Shown here: positions 32,936-41,361 of the stretch, in pieces
Layout: each line of letters opens with the position of its first letter
Position numbering within the stretch: position 1 is the first letter of the stretch
Source: Nannocystis sp.
Lineage (GTDB): Bacteria > Myxococcota_A > Polyangia > Nannocystales > Nannocystaceae
DNA length: 64,000 nucleotides
NCBI RefSeq assembly: GCF_016714285.1
Contig: NZ_JADJNN010000001.1
Span: 1,005,418-1,069,417, forward strand
Reading direction: 5' to 3'
Translations under genes and position numbers: made by a program
The notes under the pieces: generated by a model
The model's database searches: none
Told to the model about the DNA's origin: nothing
Seen by the model: only the letters and a program-made list of their open reading frames with translations

Positions 32936-33577
32936 ATGTCCAGACCCAAGCTCAGCGACCGGGCCTCCCGCCACGACGCCGCCTATCTCCGGGCCAAGAA
33001 GGAGAACTACGCCGCGCGGGCGATCTACAAGCTCGAGGAGATCGACCAGCGCTTCCACCTCCTGCGCCCCGGCGTACGCGTGCTCGACCTCGGCTGCTGG
33101 CCCGGCTCGTGGATGCAGTACGCCGCCAAGAAGGTCGGCGACGACGGCCTCGTCGTCGGCATCGACCTCCGCCCCGTCACCGTCGCCCTCCCGCCGCAGG
33201 TCCAGCACTTCGTCGCCGACGTGTGGACCTGGTCGCCCGCCTTGCTCGGCGCCGATGTCCGCTTCGACCTCGTCGTCTCCGACATGGCCCCGCACACCAG
33301 CGGCGACAAGCACACCGACCAGTACAAGAGCGAGGCCCTGGCCGAGCGCGCCCTCGAGATCGCCCGCCAGGCCCTGCGCCCCGGCGGCCACCTGGTCGCC
33401 AAGGTGTTCCAGGGCGGCCAGTTCCCCGAGCTGATCAAGCAGTGGCGCGCGGCCTTCCAGGAGACCAAGCCCTACCACGCGAAGAACACCCGCACGACCA
33501 GCAGCGAGCAGTACCTCGTCGGCCGCGGCCTGCGCGCCGCCGCCCAGCTGCCCGCCGCCCCGGCCACCGCGACCTGA
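32936..33577 (+). CDS. rlmE: 23S rRNA 2'-O-methyltransferase (FtsJ/RrmJ family)
   Basis: 213 residues. SAM site VLDLGCWPGSWMQYA (55-69). The RrmJ catalytic tetrad K-D-K-E is visible: Lys in RAIYKLEE (about 31), Asp in VVSDMAPHTSG (about 117), Lys in LVAKVFQGG (about 155) and Glu in TRTTSSEQYLV (about 191). Expected to methylate U2552-equivalent of 23S rRNA in the large subunit, which fits its position behind rplC. The Ala/Pro-rich tail ends at the edge of a tandem repeat array, and the stop codon is within 2 nt of the first unit. Confidence 0.94.
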   Translation: MSRPKLSDRASRHDAAYLRAKKENYAARAIYKLEEIDQRFHLLRPGVRVLDLGCWPGSWMQYAAKKVGDDGLVVGIDLRPVTVALPPQVQHFVADVWTWSPALLGADVRFDLVVSDMAPHTSGDKHTDQYKSEALAERALEIARQALRPGGHLVAKVFQGGQFPELIKQWRAAFQETKPYHAKNTRTTSSEQYLVGRGLRAAAQLPAAPATAT

Positions 33578-33578
33578 C

Positions 33579-33730
33579 CTGTCCCTTCAGCCAACCTGTC
33601 CCTTCGGCCAGCCTGTCCCTTCGCTCAGCCTGTCCCTTCGCTCAGTCTGTCCCTTCGGCCAGCCTGTCCCTTCGGCCAGCCTGTCCCTTCAGTCAGCCTG
33701 TCCCTCCGCTCAGTCTGTCCCTCGCGCCAG
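33579..33730. repeat. nine 17-bp tandem units of the TGTCC family
   Basis: Units CTGTCC-CTTC-GGCCAG plus one C or T start at 33579, 33596, 33613 and so on at an exact 17-bp period to 33715. The array fills the gap between convergent rlmE and the nSTAND-WD40 gene and encodes the last residues (LARGTD) and stop codon of the latter. Confidence 0.92.
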
Positions 33731-36700
33731 GTCGCCATCCGGCCGCAGGATCTCGGGGCAGGCCGGCGCCGGCGCCGGCTCGTCCTGCAAGTAGCGCCGC
33801 CAGTCCTCCGGCCGCATGTCGCGACCCGCCAGCATGCACGCCCTGGCCTGCATACCCTCGACGCTCAGGTCCCGGATCACCACCCCGTCGGCGCTGGCGC
33901 TGACCAGGCCCGCCGTCCCGGCCGCGAACGCCACATACCGCCGCAGCTCCACCCCCTCGCGCGGCAGCGGGTTGTGCGCCCGCGTCGACGCGCTCACCGC
34001 AGCGATCGGGTCGCCGGCCCACACCCGCAGCTCGCTCTCCGCCGTCATGCATCCCTCGCGCGGGCAGCCGATCGTGGCGATCGCCAGCCCGTCCGGCGAG
34101 AAGGCCCCGCTCTGAACGATGCTCGCGTCCTCGAGCCCGCGCGGGTCGTGCAGCCCGCCCGCGGTGGCGAAGCGCAGCGGCAACCCGTCGGCGTTCACGG
34201 CCAGCAGCAGGCCCCCGTCGGGCGAGAAGCCGAGGTCCACCACATCCGCCCCGGGCGCCTCCGCCGGCGCCCCGATCGCCGCCCCGCTCGCCAGGTCCCA
34301 CAGGAAGACCCCGCCCCGCCTGCACTTCTCCTCGGCGGGCTGGCTCCCGCCCTCGTCGACCACGCCGCGGGCCATCGCGGCGGGCTCTTGCAGCCTGAAG
34401 GTCATCGAGCGCCCGTCCCCCTCCTCGCCGTCGTCCAGGCACGCGCCCGCGGCCAGGCGCGTCGCCCCGACGTCGATCGCCAGCGCCGTGATCGGCCGCC
34501 GCGGCCCGCGGTACTCGACCGGCACGTACGCGTCGCCGAGCACGTCCCACACGTGCACCCGGCTGCCGACGCCGATCGCCGCCAGGAGCCCGTCCCCGCG
34601 GGCCCGCAGCGCCAGAGTGTCGGCCACGCTCGGCAGGCGCGGGCCCGGCGTGGCTTGCCCCGAGGACATGTCCCAAAGGACAACCCCGCCGTCGCGCCCG
34701 AGCACCGCCAGACGGCGGTCGCCGGCGAAGAAGCTGAGCCCCTGCGCCACCTCACCCAGCCCGCGCAGCCCCGCGTACACGCGCGTGCGCTCCCGGGCGC
34801 GCCACACCGTCACCTCGCTCTCGCCACACGCACCCGCGTCCGCGGGACAGCCGGCGGCGGCCACCAGCTCACCGTCGCCGCTGACCGCCAGCGCCCGAAC
34901 ATCCTTCGGTGACCCGGCCAGCGGCCGCCACCCCACCAGGTCCCACACCCGCGCCGCGACCCGCACACCCGCCGCGATCGCCACCTGCGAACTGACCCGC
35001 AGATCGAAGCGCCGATCCTTCGTGTCGCGGTCGGACATCTCGATCGCCACGCCGTCGACCCGCCCGCTCGCCGCGTCCCATTGCAGCAGCACCTCGCGCG
35101 TGCACGCGTCGAGGCACAGCACCCCCGTCGCGCTCGCGCCGTCGGCCGCCAGACCCAGCGCCAGGAACCTCGCCCGCTGCCCGCTGTCCGGCGCCACCGC
35201 CCCCTCGGCCAGCCCCGCCAGCTGCGTCGGCTTGCCTGGAGCCCCCTTCGCCGACAGCGTCCACCGCAGCACCCGCCCGTCCCCGAGCAGCCCCACCAGC
35301 GCCCCTCCGGCGCCAAATCTCAGCCCCGCCGGCGACCCGCCCTCACGCTCCGACGGCGACCCGCCCTCGCGCTCCGCCGCCGGGACCTCGGCCCGCAGCA
35401 CGCCGCCCGTGCCCCAGCGCCACAGCTTCACGTCCCCATCGGCCGTCGCGAACGCCAGCGTCTCGCCGTCCGCGTCGAGGGCCATCTGCTCGATCACCCG
35501 CCCGTCGTGGAGCTCCGGCAGCTCGACCCCGGTCAGCTTGCTGCCCGTGTGCGCGTCCACCAGCCACACCCGCCCGAACGCGTCCGCGGTGGCCAGGCGC
35601 GCGCCGTCCCCGGACACCGCGATCCGCCGCCACGGCCCCTTCTCGAGCGCCAGGCTGCGCCCGCCCCCGTTCGCCGGCGCGTAGAAGGTCACCGTCGCGT
35701 CGCGGTCCGCGGTCACGAACTGCTGGCGACTCGCGTCGAAGATCACCGCCTCGTGGCCGATCCCCGCCCTCGGCGACGCGATCACACGCCGCGTCCGGAG
35801 GTCCCACAGCACCAGGCGCCCGTCGTCCTGCAAGCCCGCCAGCACCCCGCGCCCGGGGTCGTGCGCCAGCATCACCGGCGCCATGGTCCCCGGCAGCAGC
35901 GCGCGCAGCTGCGGAGCCCGGGCCGCGAGGTTGCCGAGGCAGCCGCGAATGTCCCAGCCCGAGGCCATCTGGCTCGCCGCCACCGCATAAAGCGCCGCCA
36001 GCTCCGCCAGCTCCGGCGGCATCACCAGCACCGTCGCCGCCAGCTGCCGCGACAGCGCCTCGCGACCCCGCTGCCGCGCCGCCACCGTCGCCGCCGCCGC
36101 CGCGTCGCGCTCCGCCTCCGCCTCCTCGCGCCGCCGCTGCTCCTCGTCGCTGCGCAGCTGGTACACCACCGCCAGCGTCGCCAGCGTGACCACCAGCCCG
36201 AGCAGCGCCGCGGCCGTCAACCAGCGAACGATCCGACGCAGGCGCAGCGACTCCGCCTCGCGCTGGCGCAGCAGCTTGCTCTGCTCGAGGAAGCTCCGCT
36301 CGAGCGCCGCCATCCCCGGATCGGCCAGCTGGCGCTCGATCACCGCCAGGTCGGGCAGCAGCAGCGACTCCGGCCGCCCGTGGCTGTCCCACAGCTGGGC
36401 CTGGCGCTGGATCACGCTCAGGTGATCAGTCGACCACTTCGCGTTGCTCGCCCGCACCGGCCCGATCAGCCGGTCGTGGGCCAGCTCGAACCACACGATC
36501 CCGCGCCGCTGCTCGGCCCGGACCAGGTGCGTGTCGACCAGCGCCCGCACCACCGCGTTGGCCAGCCCTTGCGTCTGCGTCGCCCCCTGCAGCACCTGCC
36601 CGCGCAGCCCCTGCTCGGAGATCAGCGCCCGGTCGAACCACCGCCGCAGCTCGACCTCCGCCAGCCCCGTCGCGCCCGCCACCGCCGCGATCTGGGCGTC

Positions 36701-37579
36701 ATAGTAGCGGGTCAGCGCCTGGTCGACGTCGCCGATCTGCTGCACGTCGCGCTCGTCGATCGTCAGGTCCTCCGCCGGCTTGCGCTCCCACAGATCGCGA
36801 CACGCCACTTGCAGCTGCACCGGCTCGACGTACGGCCCGAGCACCCGCGCCGTCCCGCCCTCCGCCGTCTGGACCTGGACCTGGCGCAGGTCGTCGACCA
36901 GCTTGCGCGCCGCCGCGTCGCTAAACTCCACCCCGGCCGCGCGCGCCGGCAGCTGCACCGCCGCCAGCGCCGCATCGGCGCCCAGCAGATCGAGGTGGAA
37001 GGTCGTCTTCAGCCGCGTCGGCAGGGCCCGCTGGTACGGCGCCAGCCCGGCCAGGTGGTCCTCGCGGATCGCTATCACCGCCCAGCGCTGCGACGATCGC
37101 AGCGCCGCCGCCAGGTCGGCGAAGAACGCGTGCTTGCTCGCGCGATCGATCGGATCGATCGTCAGCACCTCCTCGAACTGGTCGAAGATCAGCACCTCCG
37201 CCTCGGCCGGCGCCGGACCGAGGTAGCTCGCCAGGGACAGCGTCGCCAGGTCGGCCAACGGTCGCGGCTGCGTCTCGCCCTCGGCCAGGCTGAGCACCGC
37301 GCTGAAGCTGAAGCGATTGACCCCCGCCGCGCTCGCTGGCGGCTCGGTGCCGACCCGGATCGGCGGCCGGACCACGAAGCCCTCCGCGCGCAGGTCCGGG
37401 ATCAGCCCCGCATACAGCAGCGAGCTCTTGCCCGCCCCCGACGGCGCGTGCAGCAGCACCACCCGCTCCGCCACCAGCAGGTCCAGCAGCGCCGCCCGCT
37501 CGCCCGAGCGCCCGTACAGCGCCTCGCCGGTGGTGAAGGCCCGCGGCCCGACGTAGGGGTTGGCCGGCGCCGGGCTCAC
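33710..37579 (-). CDS. nSTAND1-type NTPase with WD40 repeats
   Basis: 1289 residues from GTG 37579. N-terminal PYVGPRAFTTGEALYGRSGE, Walker A HAPSGAGKSS (Lys51) and Walker B VLIFDQFEEVLT (Asp133) define a novel-STAND (nSTAND1) ATPase module running to about 430. A transmembrane helix (about 448-472) and coiled stretch (EEQRRREEAEAERDAAAAA in pieces) follow, then WD40-like propeller blades from about 540 to 1270 (LVLWDLRTRRVIA, VVLWDMSSGQ, GGVFLWDLASGAAIG). STAND proteins are ATP switches that sense a ligand through repeats and trigger an effector. The start overlaps the stop of the upstream CHAT-SIR2 gene (GTGA), so the two are translationally coupled and probably form one sensor-effector system. 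Confidence 0.9.
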   Translation of the reverse strand: MSPAPANPYVGPRAFTTGEALYGRSGERAALLDLLVAERVVLLHAPSGAGKSSLLYAGLIPDLRAEGFVVRPPIRVGTEPPASAAGVNRFSFSAVLSLAEGETQPRPLADLATLSLASYLGPAPAEAEVLIFDQFEEVLTIDPIDRASKHAFFADLAAALRSSQRWAVIAIREDHLAGLAPYQRALPTRLKTTFHLDLLGADAALAAVQLPARAAGVEFSDAAARKLVDDLRQVQVQTAEGGTARVLGPYVEPVQLQVACRDLWERKPAEDLTIDERDVQQIGDVDQALTRYYDAQIAAVAGATGLAEVELRRWFDRALISEQGLRGQVLQGATQTQGLANAVVRALVDTHLVRAEQRRGIVWFELAHDRLIGPVRASNAKWSTDHLSVIQRQAQLWDSHGRPESLLLPDLAVIERQLADPGMAALERSFLEQSKLLRQREAESLRLRRIVRWLTAAALLGLVVTLATLAVVYQLRSDEEQRRREEAEAERDAAAAATVAARQRGREALSRQLAATVLVMPPELAELAALYAVAASQMASGWDIRGCLGNLAARAPQLRALLPGTMAPVMLAHDPGRGVLAGLQDDGRLVLWDLRTRRVIASPRAGIGHEAVIFDASRQQFVTADRDATVTFYAPANGGGRSLALEKGPWRRIAVSGDGARLATADAFGRVWLVDAHTGSKLTGVELPELHDGRVIEQMALDADGETLAFATADGDVKLWRWGTGGVLRAEVPAAEREGGSPSEREGGSPAGLRFGAGGALVGLLGDGRVLRWTLSAKGAPGKPTQLAGLAEGAVAPDSGQRARFLALGLAADGASATGVLCLDACTREVLLQWDAASGRVDGVAIEMSDRDTKDRRFDLRVSSQVAIAAGVRVAARVWDLVGWRPLAGSPKDVRALAVSGDGELVAAAGCPADAGACGESEVTVWRARERTRVYAGLRGLGEVAQGLSFFAGDRRLAVLGRDGGVVLWDMSSGQATPGPRLPSVADTLALRARGDGLLAAIGVGSRVHVWDVLGDAYVPVEYRGPRRPITALAIDVGATRLAAGACLDDGEEGDGRSMTFRLQEPAAMARGVVDEGGSQPAEEKCRRGGVFLWDLASGAAIGAPAEAPGADVVDLGFSPDGGLLLAVNADGLPLRFATAGGLHDPRGLEDASIVQSGAFSPDGLAIATIGCPREGCMTAESELRVWAGDPIAAVSASTRAHNPLPREGVELRRYVAFAAGTAGLVSASADGVVIRDLSVEGMQARACMLAGRDMRPEDWRRYLQDEPAPAPACPEILRPDGDLARGTD
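34668..34683. repeat. TGTCC palindrome inside the nSTAND-WD40 gene
   Basis: ATGTCC-CAAA-GGACAA. On the coding strand it contributes to LWDMSS of a WD40 blade. Confidence 0.55.
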
Positions 37580-39632
37580 GTCGCCTTGCCCTCGAGGCGA
37601 CCTCGCAGCTCCGCGAGGAAGTCCTCCGCGCTGCCCCAGTAGATCGTGATGTCCGCCTCGTCGAAGTACTCCTCGAGGTACCGCCGCGCCCGCTCGATGT
37701 CCACGGCCCGCCCTTGTTCCGGATCGATCTGCGCCGCGATGTGGGCGTAGCGCTTGCGCCGACCGCCGCCCTGCTGGCTCATGATGCTGCGAAACAGCAC
37801 GCGGAAGTTCCAGTCCTCCATGTGGAAGCCGAGGAACAGCAGCGCCGTGTCGGCCAGCGCCCGCCGCACGGTCACCGGGATCAGGTCGCGGTTGCCGGTC
37901 ACGCCGATCAAGAAGTCGAAGTAGTCGTCCTCCGTCAGCACCATCGCGTCGCGCGCGTCGAGCCGTCCGAACAGGTGATACACCAGCGGCCGCGCCACAT
38001 CCGGCCGCAGCTCCCCCCCGGCGCCCCCTCCGCCTCCGCCTCGCCCTGCCACGCGCACACCGCCGAGTTCGGCGCCTTGCCCCGCGCCTCCAGGTTGTGC
38101 TCGAGCAGGCGATCGACCGCCGTCGTGACGAAGATCGGCAGCGGCAGCGCGGCCAGCGTCGCGTGCGAGTCCTGCTCGCCCTGGGCCTGCCGCCACGCCG
38201 CCACCTTCACCAGCAGCTCGTCCAGCGGCGCCTCCCACATGTCCTTCGGGACAGCCAGCGGGAAGCGCTCGCGCAGCACCGCCCGCTGGCTGCTCTCGAG
38301 CTCGTCGCGCGGGAAGTTCGGATCCTGATGGACCACCAGGTACTGGGCCACCTGCGGCAGATCCTCGCGGTCACCGGCCAGCGGGTAGTGGTAGGTCTCG
38401 GCCCAGCGGCGGGCCAGCTCGCGCGAGCCCCCGAGCAGCGGCTCCGCCAGCCCCGGCCCGACGATCGGCGTGCAGCGCCCGGCCTTGATGCTCTGCAGCA
38501 GCGCCGGCCACTTCTCGAAGCTCGATCGATCGCCGCCGAAGCCCGGCGTGTAGCTGATCCTCCCGCTGCGCAGGCGCATGAACAGCGCCGGCATCCACCA
38601 GTCGCGGCGGTCCTGCACCGCCGCCCGCGCCCGCGCCAGCGCCCGGTCGACCTGGCCCTCGCGGCGCAGCTCCGCGAAGAACCTCGGCATCAGCACGCTC
38701 ACCGTCTGCGCGCTGATCGTCCCCTGCATCGCCAGCACCGCCGGCACCCCCGCGCGCGCCAGGCTCGGCCCCAACGCCGCCATCGCCTCGCCCTCGGCCC
38801 CGTGCGTCTGACCCGCGCCCGCGCCCTCGCACGAGGCCAGCACCACCAGCCGCGGCCGGGTGCCAAGCCCCGCGATGCGCTCCACCAGCGCCTCGCCGCC
38901 GACGCGATCGATCTTCCCCTCCGCGTCCTCGAGCCACAACCACGACGCCCCCCGCTGCCAGGTCCCGTGGCACACCAGGTACAGCACGTCGATGCCACCG
39001 CGCAGCTGCTCCGTGATCCGGTCGAGCGTCGCCTCGCCCGGCTCCTTGAGCGCCGCGATCTGCAGCGCCCCCAGGGCCTCGCGCACCCCGTTCCACTCCC
39101 TCTCGACATCCACCGCCGCGAGCCCGTACTCGCCGAGCCCCGCCGGGTTGGCGATCGCCACCAGCACCCGCAGCTCGGTCTGCGGCCGCAGCCGCACCGC
39201 CTGCCAGTCCGCGCTGCTCAGGTAGCGCGAGAACTGCACCTGCTCGCTCGCCACCAGCCGCGCCCCCGCCGGCGATCGCAGCGTCTCCCAGCGCAGCGCG
39301 TGCAGCTCCGGCGCGTCGGCCCCGATCGCCAGCCGCAGCCGCAGCGGCGTCCCGAGCTCCTGCGCCGTCGCCTCCGCCCGGGCGTACATCGCCGCCGCCG
39401 CCGCGGAGCCGAACAGCGCCGCCCCGAGCGTCGCCCCATACGCGTCCGCGTCCAGCAGCTGCTCGCGCAGCGCCGCCAGGTCGATGTGGGCCATCGCCGC
39501 CTCCCCGGCCCCGGTCTCCAGGCGCACGTCCGCCTCGCTGCCCGGCTGCGTGAAGCGCATCTCGATCGCGTACAGGCCCGCGTCCCGCCGCGTCAGGCTC
39601 ACCTCGAGATCGGCACACTCGGCGCTCGCCAT
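37576..39632 (-). CDS. CHAT protease - SIR2-like NADase fusion, frameshifted as given
   Basis: About 685 residues if the frame is restored. CHAT domain (about 110-350), a caspase-like Cys protease: HALRWETLRSP, catalytic His222 in YLVCHGTW, catalytic Cys268 in VLASCEGAG. SIR2-like domain: CTPIVGPGLAEPLLGG with RELARRWAET (about 375-400), LPIFVTTAVDRLLE, then in the second frame DDYFDFLIGV and ALLFLGFHMEDWNFRVLF, typical of SIR2_2-type defence NADases. The frames join at a run of seven C (38013-38019); one more base restores AEGAPGGELRPDVARPLVYHL in pieces. Either an assembly indel or slippage. It is coupled to the nSTAND-WD40 gene. TACAAT (39649-39654, minus) is a plausible -10. An abortive-infection-type effector is inferred. 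Confidence 0.87.
38239..38254. repeat. TGTCC palindrome inside the CHAT-SIR2 gene
   Basis: ATGTCC-TTCG-GGACAG, stem TGTCC/GGACA with a UUCG loop. Encodes VPKDM on the minus strand. Confidence 0.7.
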
Positions 39633-39679
39633 CACCACCCCGCCGCCGGCATTGTATCAGCAACAGCCCGCCCCACACC

Positions 39680-39840
39680 CGCGCGCCCGCGAGCGCCACA
39701 CCACCTGACCCAAGGGACATGTCTATCCCGCGCGCCCGCGAGCGCCGCACCACCTGACCCAAGGGACATGTCACCACAACGCGCGCCCGCGAGCGGCACA
39801 TCACCTGACCCAAGGGCCATGTCCACCCCGAGCGCCCGCG
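39680..39840. repeat. three ~49-bp tandem units carrying TGTCC-type palindromes
   Basis: Units of 49-51 bp begin CGCGCGCCCGCGAGCG at 39680, 39729 and 39780, with a partial fourth at 39829. Each contains CTGACC-CAAG-GGACAT (39705, 39754, 39805). The array fills most of the 288-nt divergent gap upstream of the CHAT-SIR2 gene and of the lipoprotein gene; otherwise I see nothing there. Confidence 0.88.
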
Positions 39841-39920
39841 ACCCCCGACCCGCGCCCGCGACCCGCCCCTGTCACCTTTCCCCGCCCGCCCCGTAGTGCA
39901 GCCCGAGGACCCCACACCAC

Positions 39921-40475
39921 ATGTTCAAGCCACTCCTGCTGCCCCTGCTCTGCACCCTGCTCGCCCTCGCCTGTGACCGCGGCGACGACCCCCAGGCCCG
40001 CGTCGCCGAGCTCAGCAGCTCGCCCGGCCTCCGCGTCCAGATCCGCGACGCCGGCGAGCTCCCCCCGACCACCGTCCACGCGATCGCGCAGCACCTCGAG
40101 GGCCAGGCCACCCAGACCGGCGCCGCCATGGTCCGCGTCAAGCACGAGGACGGCGCCGCCCCGGTCCTCGAGATCGAGCTGTGGGGCGCCACGCTCCCCG
40201 CCGCCGACGACCTCGCCAGCAAGCTCAAGGCCCAGTTCCCCGCGCTCGCCGGCGCGGACATCACCGCCACCACGATCCCCGCCGGCGAGACCCCGCCCAT
40301 GCCCGTGATCGCCGTCGAGGCCGACCTCAGCCCCGCCGAGGCCGAGCAGCAGATCCGCGATCAGCTCGCCGCCGACGGCGTCGACGGTGCGGTCCAGGTC
40401 AAGGTCCAGGACGGCCCCGAGGGCCGCCGCGTCGAGGTCTCCGTCGAGAAGGAAGAGATCCAGAAGAACCCCTGA
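39921..40475 (+). CDS. lipoprotein of unknown function
   Basis: 184 residues. Signal peptide LLLPLLCTLLALAC with lipobox LALAC. The mature part appears to hold two related alpha/beta halves (VHAIAQHLEGQATQTGAAMVRV and AEQQIRDQLAADGVDGAVQVKV in pieces), each a helix followed by strands, and ends in a charged VEVSVEKEEIQKNP. No family recognised. Confidence 0.75.
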   Translation: MFKPLLLPLLCTLLALACDRGDDPQARVAELSSSPGLRVQIRDAGELPPTTVHAIAQHLEGQATQTGAAMVRVKHEDGAAPVLEIELWGATLPAADDLASKLKAQFPALAGADITATTIPAGETPPMPVIAVEADLSPAEAEQQIRDQLAADGVDGAVQVKVQDGPEGRRVEVSVEKEEIQKNP

Positions 40476-40626
40476 TCGACCCCCGCGACGGCGACCGCGT
40501 CACGTCCCCCTGCGTGTCCCCGCAGCGACCGCGTGCCGCCCCGCGACACCCCGGCGCACCGTCACACGCCTGCGCCTCACGCAGCTCGCTTGACCCCCGC
40601 GCCGCCGCCCCGCCACACTGCGCCGC

Positions 40627-41283
40627 ATGCCCACGCGCCTGCGCCTCGAACCCTACCTCGAGCAGCGCCCGCGCTGGCCCGCCGCGGGCCGCCACATCCT
40701 CGCCCAGTACGACGACGACGCCGTCGTCGTCTACCAGGCCTACCGCCCCGAGATCGGCCTCGACGCCGCCGCCCACGGCCGCTTCGGCCCGGCGTGGAGC
40801 CGCGATCGCATGTCGTGGATCAAGCCCAATTTCCTGTGGATGATGTACCGCTGCGGCTGGGCCACCAAGGAGGGCCAGGAGGTCGTGCTCGCCCTGTGGC
40901 TGCGCCGCGCCGGCTTCAACGAACTGCTCGCCAGCGCCGTGCCCTCGTCCCACGACCCCCACCGCTACCCCGAACACCGCGACTGGAAGCGGGCCGTCGC
41001 CCGCTCCGACGTGCGCCTGCAGTGGGACCCCGACCACGCCCCCGGCGGCACCCCCGAGACCCGCCGCGCCGTCCAGCTCGGCCTGCGCGGCCCGGCCCTG
41101 CGCCGCTTCGCCGACGAGTGGCTGCTCGCCGTCGAGGACATCACGCCGCTGTGCCGCGCCCAGCACCCGCACGCGCAAAACCCCTACCGCGAGCTCCTCA
41201 CGCCCGCCGAGCGCGTCTACCCCGTCACCGACCCGGCCGCGATCGCGGCCCTCGGCGTCGACCCCTGGCCCGCGCCCGCGTAG
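40627..41283 (+). CDS. DUF4291 family protein
   Basis: 218 residues. ILAQYDDDAVVVYQAYRPEI, FGPAWSRDRMSWIKPNFLWM, MYRCGWATKEGQEVVLALWL, RLQWDPDH, IQLGLRG-like VQLGLRG and WLLAVEDITPL match the conserved blocks of DUF4291. The YQAY and SWIKPxFLWMMYR motifs are invariant-looking and probably form the active or binding site. Biochemical function is not established to my knowledge. Single gene, convergent with prkA. Confidence 0.87.
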   Translation: MPTRLRLEPYLEQRPRWPAAGRHILAQYDDDAVVVYQAYRPEIGLDAAAHGRFGPAWSRDRMSWIKPNFLWMMYRCGWATKEGQEVVLALWLRRAGFNELLASAVPSSHDPHRYPEHRDWKRAVARSDVRLQWDPDHAPGGTPETRRAVQLGLRGPALRRFADEWLLAVEDITPLCRAQHPHAQNPYRELLTPAERVYPVTDPAAIAALGVDPWPAPA

Positions 41284-41313
41284 ATTTGTTGGACGCCGTA
41301 TGCCTGTTCGGAC

Positions 41314-41357
41314 ATGTCTGTGAGCACATGTCTGCGGGGACATGTCCCCGCAGACAG
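41314..41357. repeat. three overlapping TGTCC-type palindromes between convergent genes
   Basis: ATGTCT-GTGA-GCACAT (41314), ATGTCT-GCGG-GGACAT (41328) and ATGTCC-CCGC-AGACAG (41342), spaced exactly 14 bp so that the last two bases of one unit are the first two of the next. They lie between the DUF4291 and prkA stop codons. Confidence 0.85.
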
Positions 41358-41361
41358 CCGC

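Noticed and set aside
41314..41357. CRISPR-like appearance of the palindromic arrays (also 33579-33730 and 29454-29563)
   Set aside because: No unique spacers of constant length between repeats, and no cas genes nearby.
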